Position numbers and translations under genes: made by a program. This document shows positions 42,573 to 53,926 of a stretch of DNA of 64,000 bases, in pieces. Numbering within the stretch: position 1 is the stretch's first letter; every line of letters begins with the position of its first letter. Where the stretch lies: the NCBI RefSeq assembly GCF_010470665.1, contig NZ_VOPZ01000011.1, forward strand, positions 5,528 through 69,527. Direction: 5' to 3'. The stretch is from Desulfovibrio sp. JC022. GTDB lineage: Bacteria; Desulfobacterota; Desulfovibrionia; Desulfovibrionales; Desulfovibrionaceae. Below the pieces are notes generated by a model. The model made no database searches. It was not told the DNA's origin and saw only the letters and a list, made by a program, of their open reading frames with translations.

Positions 42573-42814
42573 TTAATGATAAGAAGTGCGGTTTTGGTTT
42601 AGGCAGTGTTTTTTACGGGATATTAAAGAAATCTGCTCATTATTTGCGCATGAACTCCCTTAAGGGGGTTGACTTTGTGGAGAAACTGCCTAAATAATCC
42701 CAGTTCTTTTGTTGGAATAATGTGAAAGACTTCACGTTGACCGACTCAAGCCAAAGTACACAACTGCCGTAGCGGTTTCGCATGGCGGATATATTTTCTA
42801 GGAGGATGCCTAAG

Positions 42815-44122
42815 ATGGATTTTAATATTGAAGAAGTTTCAGCGGTAGAGAGAGAGATTAAAGTTGATGTTCCTGCTGAGGAAGTTGGTGCAGCTCTGGA
42901 CGCAACCGTTGCTTTGTACAAGATGCAGACCCCGGTTAAAGGTTTCAGAAAGGGTAAAGTGCCCGCATCTGTTATTCAGTCCAAGTACAAAACACAGATC
43001 ATCAGCGAAGCTACCACTGACCTGATCAACTACCAGATCAACGAAATCCTCAACGGCGAGTCCTTTGTTCCGGTTTCCAAGATCGATGTTGACGCCAAGG
43101 AACTGGTTCGCGGTGAAGATTTCAAATACACCATTAAGTTTGAAATCGTTCCTGAATTCGATACTCCCGGCTATCTCGGTCTTTCCGTTGAAGAAGAGCG
43201 TGCTGAAGTTTCTGAAGATGAGCTCAAGGACGTTGAAACCAGACTGCTCCAGTCCATGGCCAAGATCGCTCCCATTGAAGACGATCGCCCCGCTAAGGAC
43301 GGCGAACTCGCTTCCGTAACTTTCTCTGCAGAAATGGACGGCGAGCCCATTCCCGGCGTGCAGGCTGACAACTTTGACCTGCCCATCGGTGAAGGTCACT
43401 CTCTTGAAGAGTTTGAAGAATTCGTCAAGACCCTGAAGACTGGTGAGTCCGGTGAAACCGACATCACTTTTCCCCAAGATTTCATCAACGCCGACCTTGC
43501 TGGCAAGACTGCAACCATGAAGGTTACTGTTCACGCGATCAAAGAACGCAAAATGCCTGAACTCACTGACGATATCGTTAAGCAGGCAGGCGGTTTCGAG
43601 TCCGTTGAAAAAATGCGTGAAATCGTTAAACAGTCTTACTCTGCAAACCGTAAGCAGCTCAACAAGTCTGCCGCACAGACCAAGCTGGTCAGCGGTATTG
43701 TAAAAGAACTTGACTTCCAGCTGCCTCCTTCCCTTATGGAAGACCGTCTTGAGCGTATGGTTGCTGATGTTATCGGCCGCGCAGAACGTGCCGGTAAAAG
43801 CTTCGATTCTCTTGGTAAATCCATGGAAGAGCTTCGCGATGAACAGCGTCCTGTAGCTGAAGAGTCAGTACGTACTGAAATCTTCCTGCTCACCGTTGCT
43901 AAGCGTGAAGAACTCGAAGTTCAGCCCCAGGAAATTGAAGGTGCTCTCTACCAGATCGCACAGCAGACCCAGCAGGACCTTAGCTCTGTTAAGTCCTACT
44001 ACGAAGAGAATAATCTCCTCATTCCTCTTAAGGACAGACTGCTTGCTGACAAGGCTGCCGAGTTCATCTACGAAAACGCCGATGTTACTGAAATCGATCC
44101 TGTTAAGAAGGACGAAGAGTAA
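42815..44122 (+). CDS. tig: Trigger factor
   Basis: Ribosome-bound chaperone and peptidyl-prolyl isomerase. From the chosen start it is 435 residues, matching the family. The ribosome-binding N-terminal domain contains GFRKGKVP (the signature GFRxGKxP) near residue 45. The PPIase domain follows around 150-240 (AKDGELASVTFSAEMDGE). The C-terminal arms are helical. TAGGAGG precedes the ATG at 42815; the frame from 42782 adds 11 unlikely residues. It heads the tig-clpP-clpX group. Confidence 0.96.
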   Translation: MDFNIEEVSAVEREIKVDVPAEEVGAALDATVALYKMQTPVKGFRKGKVPASVIQSKYKTQIISEATTDLINYQINEILNGESFVPVSKIDVDAKELVRGEDFKYTIKFEIVPEFDTPGYLGLSVEEERAEVSEDELKDVETRLLQSMAKIAPIEDDRPAKDGELASVTFSAEMDGEPIPGVQADNFDLPIGEGHSLEEFEEFVKTLKTGESGETDITFPQDFINADLAGKTATMKVTVHAIKERKMPELTDDIVKQAGGFESVEKMREIVKQSYSANRKQLNKSAAQTKLVSGIVKELDFQLPPSLMEDRLERMVADVIGRAERAGKSFDSLGKSMEELRDEQRPVAEESVRTEIFLLTVAKREELEVQPQEIEGALYQIAQQTQQDLSSVKSYYEENNLLIPLKDRLLADKAAEFIYENADVTEIDPVKKDEE

Positions 44123-44146
44123 TCTCGACCGGTTGAATAAATATGT

Positions 44147-44191
44147 AAGGCGGCGCGGTTCTCTGACCGCGCCGCCTTTTGATTTTTTTTT
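44147..44191 (+). terminator. Rho-independent terminator of tig
   Basis: A very GC-rich 11-bp stem GGCGGCGCGGT / ACCGCGCCGCC followed by TTTTGATTTTTTTT. Confidence 0.93.
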
Positions 44192-44379
44192 GAAAACGGG
44201 TTGTGAATAATTCTATATGCGGTTAACAGTGTGTAAAATTTAGCCCGCCGGATTTGTGCTTGTACTCAAGCCTTCAAATGATTAGGATGAATTGTTAAAT
44301 GATTATCCGTTCCGATTCGGGCGGTTTTTTCCGTTAATTTGAATTCCCTTTTATAAATAAATATTTCCGGGAGATATAG

Positions 44380-44988
44380 ATGTCTGGAACCATACCTATT
44401 GTTGTTGAAACTACCGGGCGCACAGAGCGCGCTTACGATATTTATTCCCGTCTTCTCAAGGATAGAATCATCCTGCTCAGCGGTGAAGTTAATGACCATG
44501 TAGCCAGTGTAATCTGCGCGCAGCTTCTCTTTCTGGAATCCGAGGATCCGGAAAAAGAAATTTACATGTACATCAACTCCCCCGGCGGCGTCGTAACTGC
44601 CGGTATGGCTATTTACGATACCATGCAGTACATCTCTGCTCCGGTGGCAACCCTGTGCATGGGACAGGCCGCCAGCATGGGCGCATTCCTGCTCAGTGCA
44701 GGTGAGAAAGGGCAGCGTTATTCCCTGCCGCACAGCCGCATCCTTATTCACCAGCCTCTGGGTGGTGCACAGGGTCAGGCTACTGACATTGATATTCAGG
44801 CTAGAGAAATTTTAAGACTTAGAAAATCCCTCAACTCTATCATGGCCGAGAATACCGGCAAAACAGCAGAAGAGATTGAGAAGGATACTGATCGCGATAA
44901 CTTCATGTCCGCCGAAGAAGCCGTTAAATACGGTCTCATTGATAAGGTTCTGGAGAATCGCGGAAATATTGAATCCAAGGAAGGTTAA
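44380..44988 (+). CDS. clpP: ATP-dependent Clp protease proteolytic subunit
   Basis: The 202-residue serine protease that forms the tetradecamer degraded into by ClpX/ClpA. Catalytic S99 is in [12 protein letters not shown]124 is in LIHQPLGG and the Asp is at about 171-173 (DTDRDNF). GGGAGA lies ahead of the ATG. It is six bases from clpX. Confidence 0.97.
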   Translation: MSGTIPIVVETTGRTERAYDIYSRLLKDRIILLSGEVNDHVASVICAQLLFLESEDPEKEIYMYINSPGGVVTAGMAIYDTMQYISAPVATLCMGQAASMGAFLLSAGEKGQRYSLPHSRILIHQPLGGAQGQATDIDIQAREILRLRKSLNSIMAENTGKTAEEIEKDTDRDNFMSAEEAVKYGLIDKVLENRGNIESKEG

Positions 44989-44994
44989 TTCCTG

Positions 44995-46248
44995 ATGAGT
45001 AATGAAAACCAAGGTTCAGGACAGGACCTTCATTGCTCCTTTTGCTCCAAGTCTCAGGATGAGGTGCAGCGACTGATCGCCGGGCCTGATGTTTACATCT
45101 GCGACGAGTGTGTCCAGCTTTGTAATGACATCATGGCTCAGGAAGCGGTCGGTGAGGAGTTTGATGCAGGTACGCTCCTGTCACCACAGGAAATCAAAGA
45201 ATTGCTTGATGAATATGTTATCGGTCAGGAACATCCTAAGAAGATTCTGGCTGTAGCGGTTCATAATCATTATAAACGTGTGCAGTACACTCAGGCCTGC
45301 GGCAATGACGATATTGAAATCGATAAGAGCAATATCCTGCTGATCGGGCCTACCGGTTCCGGTAAGACCCTGCTGGCCCAGACTCTGGCAAGAGTTCTTA
45401 AAGTTCCCTTTGCCATTGCGGATGCCACCACACTGACCGAAGCCGGTTATGTGGGTGAGGATGTTGAAAACATTCTCGTGCAGCTTTTGCAGAATGCCGA
45501 TTATGACATTGACGCCGCATCGCGCGGAATCATCTACATAGATGAGATCGACAAAATTTCCCGCAAGGGAGACAGTCCTTCCATCACCCGCGATGTTTCC
45601 GGTGAAGGTGTGCAGCAGGCACTGCTCAAGATTATTGAAGGAACCGAAGCCAATATTCCTCCCAAGGGTGGGCGTAAGCATCCCCAGCAGGAATTCATCA
45701 GGCTCGATACTTCCAATATTCTGTTTATCCTCGGCGGTGCGTTCATCGGTCTGGATACCATTGTGCAGCAGCGCATGTCCGGTTCCGGTATCGGCTTTGG
45801 TGCCAAGGTAGAGCAGAAGTCCGATAAGGGCATCAGCGAGCTTTTCTCCAAGGCAGAGCCGGCGGATCTGGTCAAGTTCGGTCTTATTCCCGAATTTGTC
45901 GGCCGTATCCCCGTGCAGACAGCTCTTTCCGAGCTCACCGAAGACGATCTGGTGCGCATCCTTCAGGAGCCCAAGAATGCTTTGGTCAAGCAGTATAAGA
46001 AGATGTTTGAACTGGACAGCGTCCGTTTGACTTTTACTGCCAACGCTATGAAGGCCATTGCAGCCAAGGCTGTTGAGCGTAAAACAGGTGCCCGTGGTCT
46101 GCGCAATGTTCTTGAGTCCATTATGCTGGACATCATGTATAAGCTCCCCTCCATGACTGGAGTTAAAGAGTGCGTTATCAACAAAAGTGTGGTTGAGAAT
46201 GGGTTAGAACCCATTTTGTTCTTCCATAATGAAGTCAAAAGCGCTTAG
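44995..46248 (+). CDS. clpX: ATP-dependent Clp protease ATP-binding subunit ClpX
   Basis: The 417-residue AAA+ unfoldase that feeds ClpP. The N-terminal zinc domain has C14, C17, C36 and C39 (CSFC, CDEC). Walker A GPTGSGKT is at 118-125 and Walker [10 protein letters not shown] follows. The IGF-type ClpP loop is seen as GSGIGFGA. It shares an operon with clpP, and a strong terminator follows. Confidence 0.97.
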   Translation: MSNENQGSGQDLHCSFCSKSQDEVQRLIAGPDVYICDECVQLCNDIMAQEAVGEEFDAGTLLSPQEIKELLDEYVIGQEHPKKILAVAVHNHYKRVQYTQACGNDDIEIDKSNILLIGPTGSGKTLLAQTLARVLKVPFAIADATTLTEAGYVGEDVENILVQLLQNADYDIDAASRGIIYIDEIDKISRKGDSPSITRDVSGEGVQQALLKIIEGTEANIPPKGGRKHPQQEFIRLDTSNILFILGGAFIGLDTIVQQRMSGSGIGFGAKVEQKSDKGISELFSKAEPADLVKFGLIPEFVGRIPVQTALSELTEDDLVRILQEPKNALVKQYKKMFELDSVRLTFTANAMKAIAAKAVERKTGARGLRNVLESIMLDIMYKLPSMTGVKECVINKSVVENGLEPILFFHNEVKSA

Positions 46249-46275
46249 TCAGAATATACGTTAGTCTTCAGTTAA

Positions 46276-46310
46276 GCCTCCGGTTCCTTTGGGACCGGAG
46301 GCTTTTTTCT
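46276..46310 (+). terminator. Rho-independent terminator of clpPX
   Basis: Stem GCCTCCGGTTCC / GGGACCGGAGGC, TTT loop, T6 tail. Confidence 0.92.
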
Positions 46311-46438
46311 TTATGCAGGGTTTGCCGGAAATTTTATTATGAGAAAGGATGTTTTTTATCATATGGGATTGGCTTTATCCGAGTAATGGCGTATGAAAAA
46401 TTTAATTTAAATATTATATTTCTCAGGTCGGCCAGCAC

Positions 46439-49117
46439 ATGAAAAAGATTCTTGTACTTAATGTTTTTGCTCTGTTTATTTGTGCCTTTTTGCACCCTGC
46501 GATTTCGCACGCCAAGCCTCAAGTCTTGCTTATCAGTTCCTACCACCCCGGATTTCCGACTTTTTTTAAGCAGATTAATGGACTTAGATCTGTGCTTGAT
46601 CCGGCTGGGGTTCATCTTGATGTGGAGTTCATGGATTCCAAGCGGTTTATGAATAAAAAGAATCTTATTGCTTTCCGCAGACTGTTAAAGATGAAACTCG
46701 CGTCATTGGATAAGTATGATGTTGTTGTTACTTCTGATGATAATGCCTTGAATTTTGTTGTTAAAAATAAAAAGGATCTTTTTCCTGCTACTCCCATTGT
46801 TTTTTGCGGGGTGAATAATCAGTCTTTGGCCCGCTCAATGAATATTAATGAAAATATAACCGGTGTAATTGAGGCTGTTTCCATAAGTGATAATATTCAG
46901 GCTGTTTCTGATTTAGTGCCGGGACTTAAAACTATCTATTTAATTGTGGATTCAACACCCAGCGGGCAGGCCGATTTAGAACAGGTGAATAGCCTCAATG
47001 ATGATTTCCCGGAGATAAAGTTTGTTGAAATTCCCCTGAAAAGGATGAACTGGGCGGAAATGGAAGAGATATTGGGCAGGCTTCCGAATGAGACTGCCGT
47101 TCTTCTTCTTTCTGCATATCGTGATAAAGATGGTGTTTCACTGTCGTTTGAAGAAGGGTTGCAGAAAATCATATCAAGCAGCAGTCGTCCTGTTTTTCAT
47201 CTTTATGAGCATGGCATAGGGGCCGGGATTATTGGTGGTAAGGTTATATCGCATCATGAACAGGGTGTTGTCGCCGGGCGTATTGCTCTTGATATTTTGA
47301 ACGGAACTCCGGTGAAGGATATTCCTGTAGTGGAAGGAATAGATGCCAATAAATTTATCTTCGACCGTATTGTACTTGATCGATTTAAGATTAGGGATTC
47401 CGGTCTGCCTGCCGGCAGTTTCATCGTAAATGAGTCTGAGTCTGTGTGGGGCGCGCATAGAATTGAGATTCTTACCGGGCTGTTCATTATTGCTGTGCTG
47501 CTTGTTTTTTCAATTGCTTTATCCATGGCCTATTTAAAGTTGCGCCGAACACAGGAAATGGTCCGTGAGAGTCGGGAGCGTTTTGCACTTGCTATGGCTG
47601 CTAATAAGGATGGAATCTGGGATTGGAATATTGAAACAGACGATGTTTATTACAGCCCCGGATATAAGGCCATGCTCGGTTATAGTGAAAACGAGCTTCC
47701 TTCCCATGTTGATTCATGGGTTGACCTTATACATGAAGATGATCGTAGTCGTGCCTTTGAAGTGAATAATAGGTGCATTAATAATGAGATAGAAAATTTT
47801 GAAGTTGAATTTCGTATGCAGGCCAGAGATGGCAACTGGCTGTGGATTCTCGGGCGTGGCAATGCAGTGGAAAGGGATGAGACCGGGAAGGCTGTACGAA
47901 TGATTGGCACCCATACAGACATCACCGAATTGAAAAGCTCTCTTGAGGAAATCAGGTACCTGCGTAACCAACTAAAGAGCATTATTGACTCCATGCCGTT
48001 TATTCTGATCGGCCTGAATAGCAAAGGACAGGTTACCCGTTGGAACAGGAAGGCTTCGGAAGTAGCCGGTATCAGTGATGAACAGGCTGTAGGAAAGCAG
48101 GTGGCTGATGTTTTCCCCCGTCTGAGCCCGTATATGGAACATGTCAGGGAGTCTTTGCGTGATCGTGAAATTTGGACTGATCCCAGAGTCGCGCGCAGGG
48201 AAAATGGAAACATTTTTTATGATGACATCATGATTTATCCTATTTGTTCCGGGGAACAGGACGGTGTTGTCGTACAGATTGAAAATGTTACCGAACGTGT
48301 CCGGCTGGAAGATATGCTGGTTCAAAATGAGAAAATGCTTTCAGTGGGAGGCCTAGCGGCAGGTATGGCCCATGAAATTAATAATCCATTGGGAATCATT
48401 GCTCAGGGAGCCCAGAATATAACAAGGCGCGTTTTAGGTGATCTGCCGGCGAATCAAAAGGCAGCTGAGGCTAGAAATCTCGATCTTAATGAGTTGCACG
48501 GTTATATGAATGATCGGGATATTCCCAAAATTATTGAAGGGATTTCCGGTGCGGTGGACCGTGCTGGAAAAATAGTAAGAAATATGCTCAGTTTCAGCCG
48601 TAAGAATCAGGATAGTTTCAGAGAGCATAATGTTTCAAAACTCTTAGACAGAACAATTGAGCTTGCTGGCAACGAGTACGATCTTTCAACTAAATATGAT
48701 TTTAAAAAGATTGAAATTGTCCGCGAGTATGACTCTGATATATCGAGCGTTTTTTGTGAAGGAAGCGAGATTCAACAGGTCTTTTTGAATTTGTTAAAAA
48801 ACAGTGCTCAGTCCATGAATGCAAAGCGGTACAGGGCTGGAGGACCGAAATTTATCCTCCGGGTCTTTGAGCAGGAGGGGTACGTAAATATTGAAATTGA
48901 AGATAACGGACAGGGGATTGATAAATCAGAGGGTAAGCGTATTTTTGAACCTTTTTATACCACCAAGAAAGTGGGTGAGGGCACCGGGCTTGGGCTGGCG
49001 ATTTCATATTTCATTATAGCTGATCTCCATAGAGGGAAACTGGACGTTTCCTCTTCCCATGGAAACTGGACAAAGTTTGTTGTCTCGCTGCCTGTTAAAC
49101 AATCTGTGTCCTCCTGA
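46439..49117 (+). CDS. Sensor histidine kinase with ABC-type periplasmic sensor and PAS domains
   Basis: An 892-residue membrane kinase. Residues 1-24 are a signal segment. About 28-320 match the ABC substrate-binding-like sensor (LLISSYHPGFPTFFKQINGL) and lie in the periplasm. A membrane helix is at about 340-365. Two PAS domains follow (RFALAMAANKDGIWDWNIE from 380, with a PAC end, and SIIDSMPFILIGLNSKGQVTRWN near 515). The phosphoacceptor is H645 in MAHEINNPLGI. The ATPase domain has LNLLKNSAQS, DNGQGI and GEGTGLGLAI. No receiver domain or adjacent response regulator is seen, so the partner is elsewhere. It lies between clpX and lon. Confidence 0.9.
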   Translation: MKKILVLNVFALFICAFLHPAISHAKPQVLLISSYHPGFPTFFKQINGLRSVLDPAGVHLDVEFMDSKRFMNKKNLIAFRRLLKMKLASLDKYDVVVTSDDNALNFVVKNKKDLFPATPIVFCGVNNQSLARSMNINENITGVIEAVSISDNIQAVSDLVPGLKTIYLIVDSTPSGQADLEQVNSLNDDFPEIKFVEIPLKRMNWAEMEEILGRLPNETAVLLLSAYRDKDGVSLSFEEGLQKIISSSSRPVFHLYEHGIGAGIIGGKVISHHEQGVVAGRIALDILNGTPVKDIPVVEGIDANKFIFDRIVLDRFKIRDSGLPAGSFIVNESESVWGAHRIEILTGLFIIAVLLVFSIALSMAYLKLRRTQEMVRESRERFALAMAANKDGIWDWNIETDDVYYSPGYKAMLGYSENELPSHVDSWVDLIHEDDRSRAFEVNNRCINNEIENFEVEFRMQARDGNWLWILGRGNAVERDETGKAVRMIGTHTDITELKSSLEEIRYLRNQLKSIIDSMPFILIGLNSKGQVTRWNRKASEVAGISDEQAVGKQVADVFPRLSPYMEHVRESLRDREIWTDPRVARRENGNIFYDDIMIYPICSGEQDGVVVQIENVTERVRLEDMLVQNEKMLSVGGLAAGMAHEINNPLGIIAQGAQNITRRVLGDLPANQKAAEARNLDLNELHGYMNDRDIPKIIEGISGAVDRAGKIVRNMLSFSRKNQDSFREHNVSKLLDRTIELAGNEYDLSTKYDFKKIEIVREYDSDISSVFCEGSEIQQVFLNLLKNSAQSMNAKRYRAGGPKFILRVFEQEGYVNIEIEDNGQGIDKSEGKRIFEPFYTTKKVGEGTGLGLAISYFIIADLHRGKLDVSSSHGNWTKFVVSLPVKQSVSS

Positions 49118-49420
49118 TTTACAGGGGTAATTGCTTCTGATTATTTGCCGATAATTATTATGACTCTCTCCAGTTGTTTATTTTTAAATAATGTAATTAA
49201 TAACAGTTTGTGGTTTGACAAAACGGATGCAGGTATTATTACATGTTTCTGTAGGGTTATCTGTTTTATTGTTTTTTTGAAATTTAATCGTTGCAGTTAT
49301 TCATTTAACTGACGTGCTAAAATAACTTTTTTACCTGATTAGGTGTCCATCCTGTGAACGGATGTATTGTTTGTTCTCGTTTGGTTTAAAGACGTTTCCG
49401 GGTTAAAAGCAGGAGGATAT
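49118..49420. other. Intergenic region upstream of lon
   Basis: This 303-base AT-rich gap holds no gene. A candidate sigma-70 promoter is TTGACA (49215-49220) with TATTAC 16 bases on (49237-49242), about 180 bases ahead of lon. No heat-shock palindrome was noticed. Confidence 0.35.
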
Positions 49421-51874
49421 ATGTCGTCCACAGTTTTAGAAGGTGGCAATGAGTCCGCTGAACAAAATATTCTTCCGATGATGTCACTGCGGGAAGTTGT
49501 CATGTTCCCGCGTTCCATTGTGCCTCTTTTTGTCGGCCGCGAGTCTTCAATTAAAGCGATTGAAGAAGCCATTGCCGATTATGATAAGAAGATTTTTCTG
49601 GTCACTCAGGAGTTTCCCGAAAAAGAAAAACCCGAGCCTGAAGATCTTTTTCAGGTAGGGACTGTCAGTAAGATTCTCCAGATGCTCAGGCTTCCTGACG
49701 GCACTATTAAAGTGTTGTTTGAAGGGATGTATCGTGCCCGCTGGAATCCTGAATCCGGCGATGTTGTTTTCGGTGAAAATTTTCCGCTGGTAAATATTGA
49801 CCGAGTGGATGATTTGCCTGCTGAAGAACATACCACCGAAGCTCTGGTCCGGTCTGTTCACGAAGCACTTGAAAAGTTCGGCAAGGTGAACAAGAAAATC
49901 GCACCTGAGACCATTCTGGCTATTTCAACTATCCGGGTTGCCGGAAAGCTGGCTGATTCAATCATGCCCCACCTCAAGGTGGAGTTTCTCAAGAAGCAGA
50001 CAATTCTTGAGATGGTTGATCCCATCAAAAGGCTGGAAGCGGTTTATGAACTCCTGCTCGGTGAAATTGAAATCGTGTCCATTGAAAAGCGGGTCAAGAA
50101 CCGCGTCAAAGGGCAGATGGAAAAGAACCAGCGCGAGTACTATCTCAATGAGCAGCTCAAGGCTATCAATAAGGAAATGGGCCGTGAGGATGACCCTCAA
50201 GCTGAGGCTCATGAGCTTGAAGAACAGCTCAATGAAAAGAATATGGAAGACGAATCCAGAGAGCGGGTACTCAAGGAAATTAAGAAGCTGCGTCAGATGG
50301 CTCCTTCTTCTGCCGAGTATACCGTTGTCCGCAACTACGTGGACTGGATTATGGAGCTTCCCTGGAACAAATATAAGAAGACCAAGCTTGATATAGCTGA
50401 ATCCCGCAAGATTCTGGATGAAGATCATTACGGTCTTGAAAAGCCCAAGGAACGTATCCTTGAATATATGGCCGTGCAGTCTCTGGTGGATACCATCAAA
50501 GGCCCCATTCTTTGTTTTGCAGGTCCTCCCGGTGTCGGTAAGACATCCATCGCCCGCTCCATAGCTCGGGCCATGGGCCGCGAATTTGTGCGCCTCTCGC
50601 TGGGTGGAGTACGTGATGAAGCTGAAATCAGGGGACACCGCCGTACTTACGTGGGCGCGCTTCCGGGTAAAATTATCCAGTCCCTGAGACGTTGCGAATA
50701 CAGCAACCCGGTGATCTGTCTTGACGAAGTGGATAAGATGAGTACCGATTTCAGGGGCGATCCTTCCGCGGCTCTTCTTGAAGTGCTTGATCCGGAGCAG
50801 AACGGAACTTTTAATGATCATTACCTTGATTTGGATTACGATCTCTCCAAGGTCTTTTTCATCACCACTGCAAACGATTTGCATTCTATCCCGCTGCCTT
50901 TGCAGGACAGGATGGAAATTATAAAGCTGCCCGGTTATCTCGAGACAGAAAAAGTGCATATTGCCAAGGACTTCCTGTTACCTAAGCAGGTCAAGGAACA
51001 TGGTCTGAGCGAAGATAATCTCGCCATTTCTGATAATGCCATGATCGACATTGTCCGCACTTATACCCGTGAGGCCGGTGTCCGTAACCTTGAGCGCGAA
51101 CTTGCTAAGGTCTGTAGAAAGACGGCAATGAAGATTGTTGAATCCGAAGATAAGAGCAAGAGTGTTCATGTTACTACCGCGAATCTGAGTAAGATTCTTG
51201 GAGTCTTTAAGTTTCGCCATGGAGCCAGTGAAGAGAAATCGCTGGTCGGTGTTTCCACTGGCCTTGCCTACACACAGGTGGGCGGCGAAATGCTCATGGT
51301 GGAAGTTGTGCTTATGCCCGGTAAGGGTAAAGTGGTTATTACCGGTAAGCTCGGTGATGTTATGCAGGAGTCAGCTCAGGCTGCGCTTTCATATATCCGC
51401 TCCCGTTCCGATCTGTTCGGGCTAAAGTCGAACTTTCATGAGAAGATTGATATCCATGTCCATGTGCCTGAAGGTGCCACTCCCAAGGACGGACCTTCTG
51501 CCGGTATTACTCTGTGTACGGCTATTGCTTCCGCTTTTCTGAATGTTCCGGTACGCCATGATCTGGCCATGACCGGGGAAATTACTCTGCGCGGACGCGT
51601 TCTGCCTATTGGCGGACTTCGTGAAAAACTGCTCGCTGCTCATCGCGGACTTTCCAAGACCGTACTCATTCCCATTGATAACAAGAAAGATCTTAAGGAC
51701 GTGCCTGATGCAATCCTTAAGGATCTTGAGATCATTCCGGTGGAAAATATGGACGAAGTCCTCAGCTGCGCGCTGGACAGCCTTTCTGCGGAAGAGTTGT
51801 TCCGGGGGCGAGACAGTGCCTCCCCCATTGCGCTCAACCTGATCAAGGAAGAATATCAGGCTCAGCCGCATTAA
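49421..51874 (+). CDS. lon: Lon protease
   Basis: ATP-dependent cytoplasmic serine protease for damaged and regulatory proteins. From 49421 it is 817 residues. The N-terminal LON substrate domain begins at about residue 20 ([13 protein letters not shown]). The AAA+ module has Walker A GPPGVGKT near 368. The protease domain carries the catalytic Ser at about 693 in PKDGPSAG and its Lys partner about 43 residues on. AGGAGGATAT precedes this ATG, so the frame from 49367 is too long. A terminator follows. Confidence 0.97.
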   Translation: MSSTVLEGGNESAEQNILPMMSLREVVMFPRSIVPLFVGRESSIKAIEEAIADYDKKIFLVTQEFPEKEKPEPEDLFQVGTVSKILQMLRLPDGTIKVLFEGMYRARWNPESGDVVFGENFPLVNIDRVDDLPAEEHTTEALVRSVHEALEKFGKVNKKIAPETILAISTIRVAGKLADSIMPHLKVEFLKKQTILEMVDPIKRLEAVYELLLGEIEIVSIEKRVKNRVKGQMEKNQREYYLNEQLKAINKEMGREDDPQAEAHELEEQLNEKNMEDESRERVLKEIKKLRQMAPSSAEYTVVRNYVDWIMELPWNKYKKTKLDIAESRKILDEDHYGLEKPKERILEYMAVQSLVDTIKGPILCFAGPPGVGKTSIARSIARAMGREFVRLSLGGVRDEAEIRGHRRTYVGALPGKIIQSLRRCEYSNPVICLDEVDKMSTDFRGDPSAALLEVLDPEQNGTFNDHYLDLDYDLSKVFFITTANDLHSIPLPLQDRMEIIKLPGYLETEKVHIAKDFLLPKQVKEHGLSEDNLAISDNAMIDIVRTYTREAGVRNLERELAKVCRKTAMKIVESEDKSKSVHVTTANLSKILGVFKFRHGASEEKSLVGVSTGLAYTQVGGEMLMVEVVLMPGKGKVVITGKLGDVMQESAQAALSYIRSRSDLFGLKSNFHEKIDIHVHVPEGATPKDGPSAGITLCTAIASAFLNVPVRHDLAMTGEITLRGRVLPIGGLREKLLAAHRGLSKTVLIPIDNKKDLKDVPDAILKDLEIIPVENMDEVLSCALDSLSAEELFRGRDSASPIALNLIKEEYQAQPH

Positions 51875-51896
51875 GCTTGATTACACAAAAAATATT

Positions 51897-51933
51897 AAAA
51901 GGATGCTCTGTTTCAGGGCATCCTTTTTTTATA
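51897..51933 (+). terminator. Rho-independent terminator of lon
   Basis: AAAAGGATGC(T)CTG / AGGGCATCCTTTT with TTTC loop and a T-run. Confidence 0.9.
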
Positions 51934-52005
51934 TGCTGTTCAGGTGTGCTTCTTTTTGTGGTATGGGTAAGTATGGATAGTCGTTACAGAATATATAGGA
52001 AAAAG

Positions 52006-53121
52006 ATGTATGAGCATTGGAGCAGGAGAGGGTTTGCTTTATTATTTGTGATCCTTTTTGTTTTGATGATTTATATCTGTTCTGAGGCGGCCGGGCACAA
52101 CGATTTTAACCGAATATTGCAGCAGGCAATTAAAGAATTAAACGTCCCCGGTGCTGTGCTGATGGTTGAAAAACCTGATGGTGGAATTTTGTTCTATAGA
52201 GCCGGTATACGCCGAATGGGCAGCCGTAAACCCATGAGTAAAAACTTGAAATTTAGGGTGGGGAGCATAACTAAGACTTATGTCGCATCAATAGTGTTGA
52301 TGCTGGCCAGCGAGGGCCGGGTTCAACTCGATACAGAAGTTCATGAAATTCTGCCGGAAATTGTTTCCAAGGACGAGCACGTTACTGTCCGCCATTTGTT
52401 GCAGATGAGAAGCAGTTTGAGAAATTTCACTGAAGATGCCCAGTTTTTGAAATTGTTCAGGGAAAGGCCATGGATGCATTGGACTCCGGAACATTTATTA
52501 AGTTTCGGTAATGAGGTTAATTACCGTTCTGGAAGGAAATTTGAATATAACAACTCTAATTATGTTTTATTGGGATTGATCATTGAGAAACTCACCGGGG
52601 ACAGTTTTGAAAATCAGGTTTATGAGCGTATTCTTGCTCCGCTTAACTTAAAGTCTACATCCTTTCCGGTCAAAAGTGCCAACATTGCGGAACCATTTGC
52701 GAGGGGCCATGACTACAATCCTCAAACCGGAAAGGTGATTGATTTGAGCCTGAGAATTAATCCTTCATGGGCTTGGTGTTCAGGAAACGGAGTTTCAACG
52801 GTTTCGGATTTGATGAAATGGAATAAGGCATTTTTAAATGGATACGGACTTAGTAAACGTATTTTTGCTGAACAGATGGATTTTCAGCCGGTGGCCCGAA
52901 GAATTTCATACGGTCTTGGAGTGATGAACAAATATGATGCCGTGGGCCATAATGGAAATTTTGCCGGGATATACACAGCAGTGGCTTACAGGTATAATGG
53001 TTACTATTTTGTTATCCTGACCAATGGACAGGCAAAAGGAGGAGGGCGCAAAGCCACAGCCGAATCAATTTTTTGGCAACTGATAGATAAGTCGACTCTT
53101 TTTAATCAGTCTAAAAGCTGA
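52006..53121 (+). CDS. Beta-lactamase-fold serine hydrolase
   Basis: A 371-residue exported enzyme of the class C beta-lactamase/DD-peptidase/esterase superfamily. The N-terminal hydrophobic segment (FALLFVILFVLMIYICSEA) is a signal or anchor. The catalytic S-x-x-K is S87-I-T-K90, the Tyr motif is YNNSNY near 185, and the third motif is HNGNFAGI near 310. The substrate may be peptidoglycan peptides, D-amino acid peptides or esters. I place the start at 52006 (AGGA five bases upstream); ATG at 51973 is possible, but the frame from 51877 runs through the lon terminator. Its 3' end overlaps the next, convergent gene by 11 bases. Confidence 0.82.
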   Translation: MYEHWSRRGFALLFVILFVLMIYICSEAAGHNDFNRILQQAIKELNVPGAVLMVEKPDGGILFYRAGIRRMGSRKPMSKNLKFRVGSITKTYVASIVLMLASEGRVQLDTEVHEILPEIVSKDEHVTVRHLLQMRSSLRNFTEDAQFLKLFRERPWMHWTPEHLLSFGNEVNYRSGRKFEYNNSNYVLLGLIIEKLTGDSFENQVYERILAPLNLKSTSFPVKSANIAEPFARGHDYNPQTGKVIDLSLRINPSWAWCSGNGVSTVSDLMKWNKAFLNGYGLSKRIFAEQMDFQPVARRISYGLGVMNKYDAVGHNGNFAGIYTAVAYRYNGYYFVILTNGQAKGGGRKATAESIFWQLIDKSTLFNQSKS

Positions 53122-53401
53122 AGTTGAACCCCAACCCCAATCCGAATACTCCGGGGTGCCCGTCGGGACCGTCGTGGGCCGGTGTATCCGGGCCGTCCAG
53201 ACCGAAAATAAGTCCTGTACTCATCTCGTCACTGATATTTAGTCCGGTAATTATGTCGCTGAAGGATATTTCTTTTTCTACAGATGTAATGGTTTGTGCT
53301 TTTGCCTGCTTTGATTTTTCGGGATAACCGAAATCAGCAGCGTGAGCATTAACCAGTCCGAATAGCATCAGGGCTGTAGTTATGATGATTGATTTCCACA
53401 T
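53111..53401 (-). CDS. Small secreted protein, unknown function
   Basis: A 96-residue protein with a Sec signal peptide (MWKSIIITTALMLFGLVNAHAA, cleavage after about residue 21). The mature part is short and ends in a Gly/Phe-rich FGLGLGFNFSF, which resembles an outer-membrane beta-strand end. AAGGGAAGG lies ahead of the ATG. No family was recognised. It converges on the serine hydrolase. Confidence 0.7.
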   Translation of the reverse strand: MWKSIIITTALMLFGLVNAHAADFGYPEKSKQAKAQTITSVEKEISFSDIITGLNISDEMSTGLIFGLDGPDTPAHDGPDGHPGVFGLGLGFNFSF

Positions 53402-53790
53402 TTTCCACCTTCCCTTTTTAGTTGCGGAAATTTTATCCCCTCGTTGTATGAAATATTACAAAATATGGACCAAGTGGCCTGAAACTCATGAATTCAAGTG
53501 GATAGGGCTGTGGTAATTATTGTGTTTTAAACATGGTGGGAAAAATAATCGATTTTTTAACAATCGAAACCTCGTGGAAAGGAAAGTTTGTCCCAGCAAG
53601 AAGGGTAGGTCTGTTGTTTGTCAGCTAAGTATTGAGAGGCTCTTCTTTTTTCAGAAACGAACCAATTGGGTCGGAATTTAAGATATTGTTTTCTAAAACG
53701 ATCAAGTGTTGTTCTTATTATGATTCAATTCGAAAATAAATTTTTATTTTTAATTTTATTATTCTTATTATTTTTAATTGAATTCCAGAT

Positions 53791-53823
53791 TGTTACAATT
53801 GTGTTACGATTGTTTTCTGATAG
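53791..53823 (+). promoter_or_regulatory. Pho-box-like array of 11-bp direct repeats
   Basis: TGTTACAATTG (53791-53801), TGTTACGATTG (53802-53812) and a degenerate third TTTTCTGATAG. The 11-bp period is that of PhoB boxes, and the downstream gene is an alkaline phosphatase. The sequence departs from the Escherichia coli consensus TGTCATAWAWY. The rest of the 730-base gap upstream (53402-53790) is AT-rich with no gene. Confidence 0.55.
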
Positions 53824-53926
53824 CTTTTTGAAAAACACCCATTGACAATACTTCCAAACACTTTAAAAGTTGGAAAAATTTTTTGCATAAAGCAAAAATA
53901 TTGTGTTGTTGCTGTGGGTTTTGAAG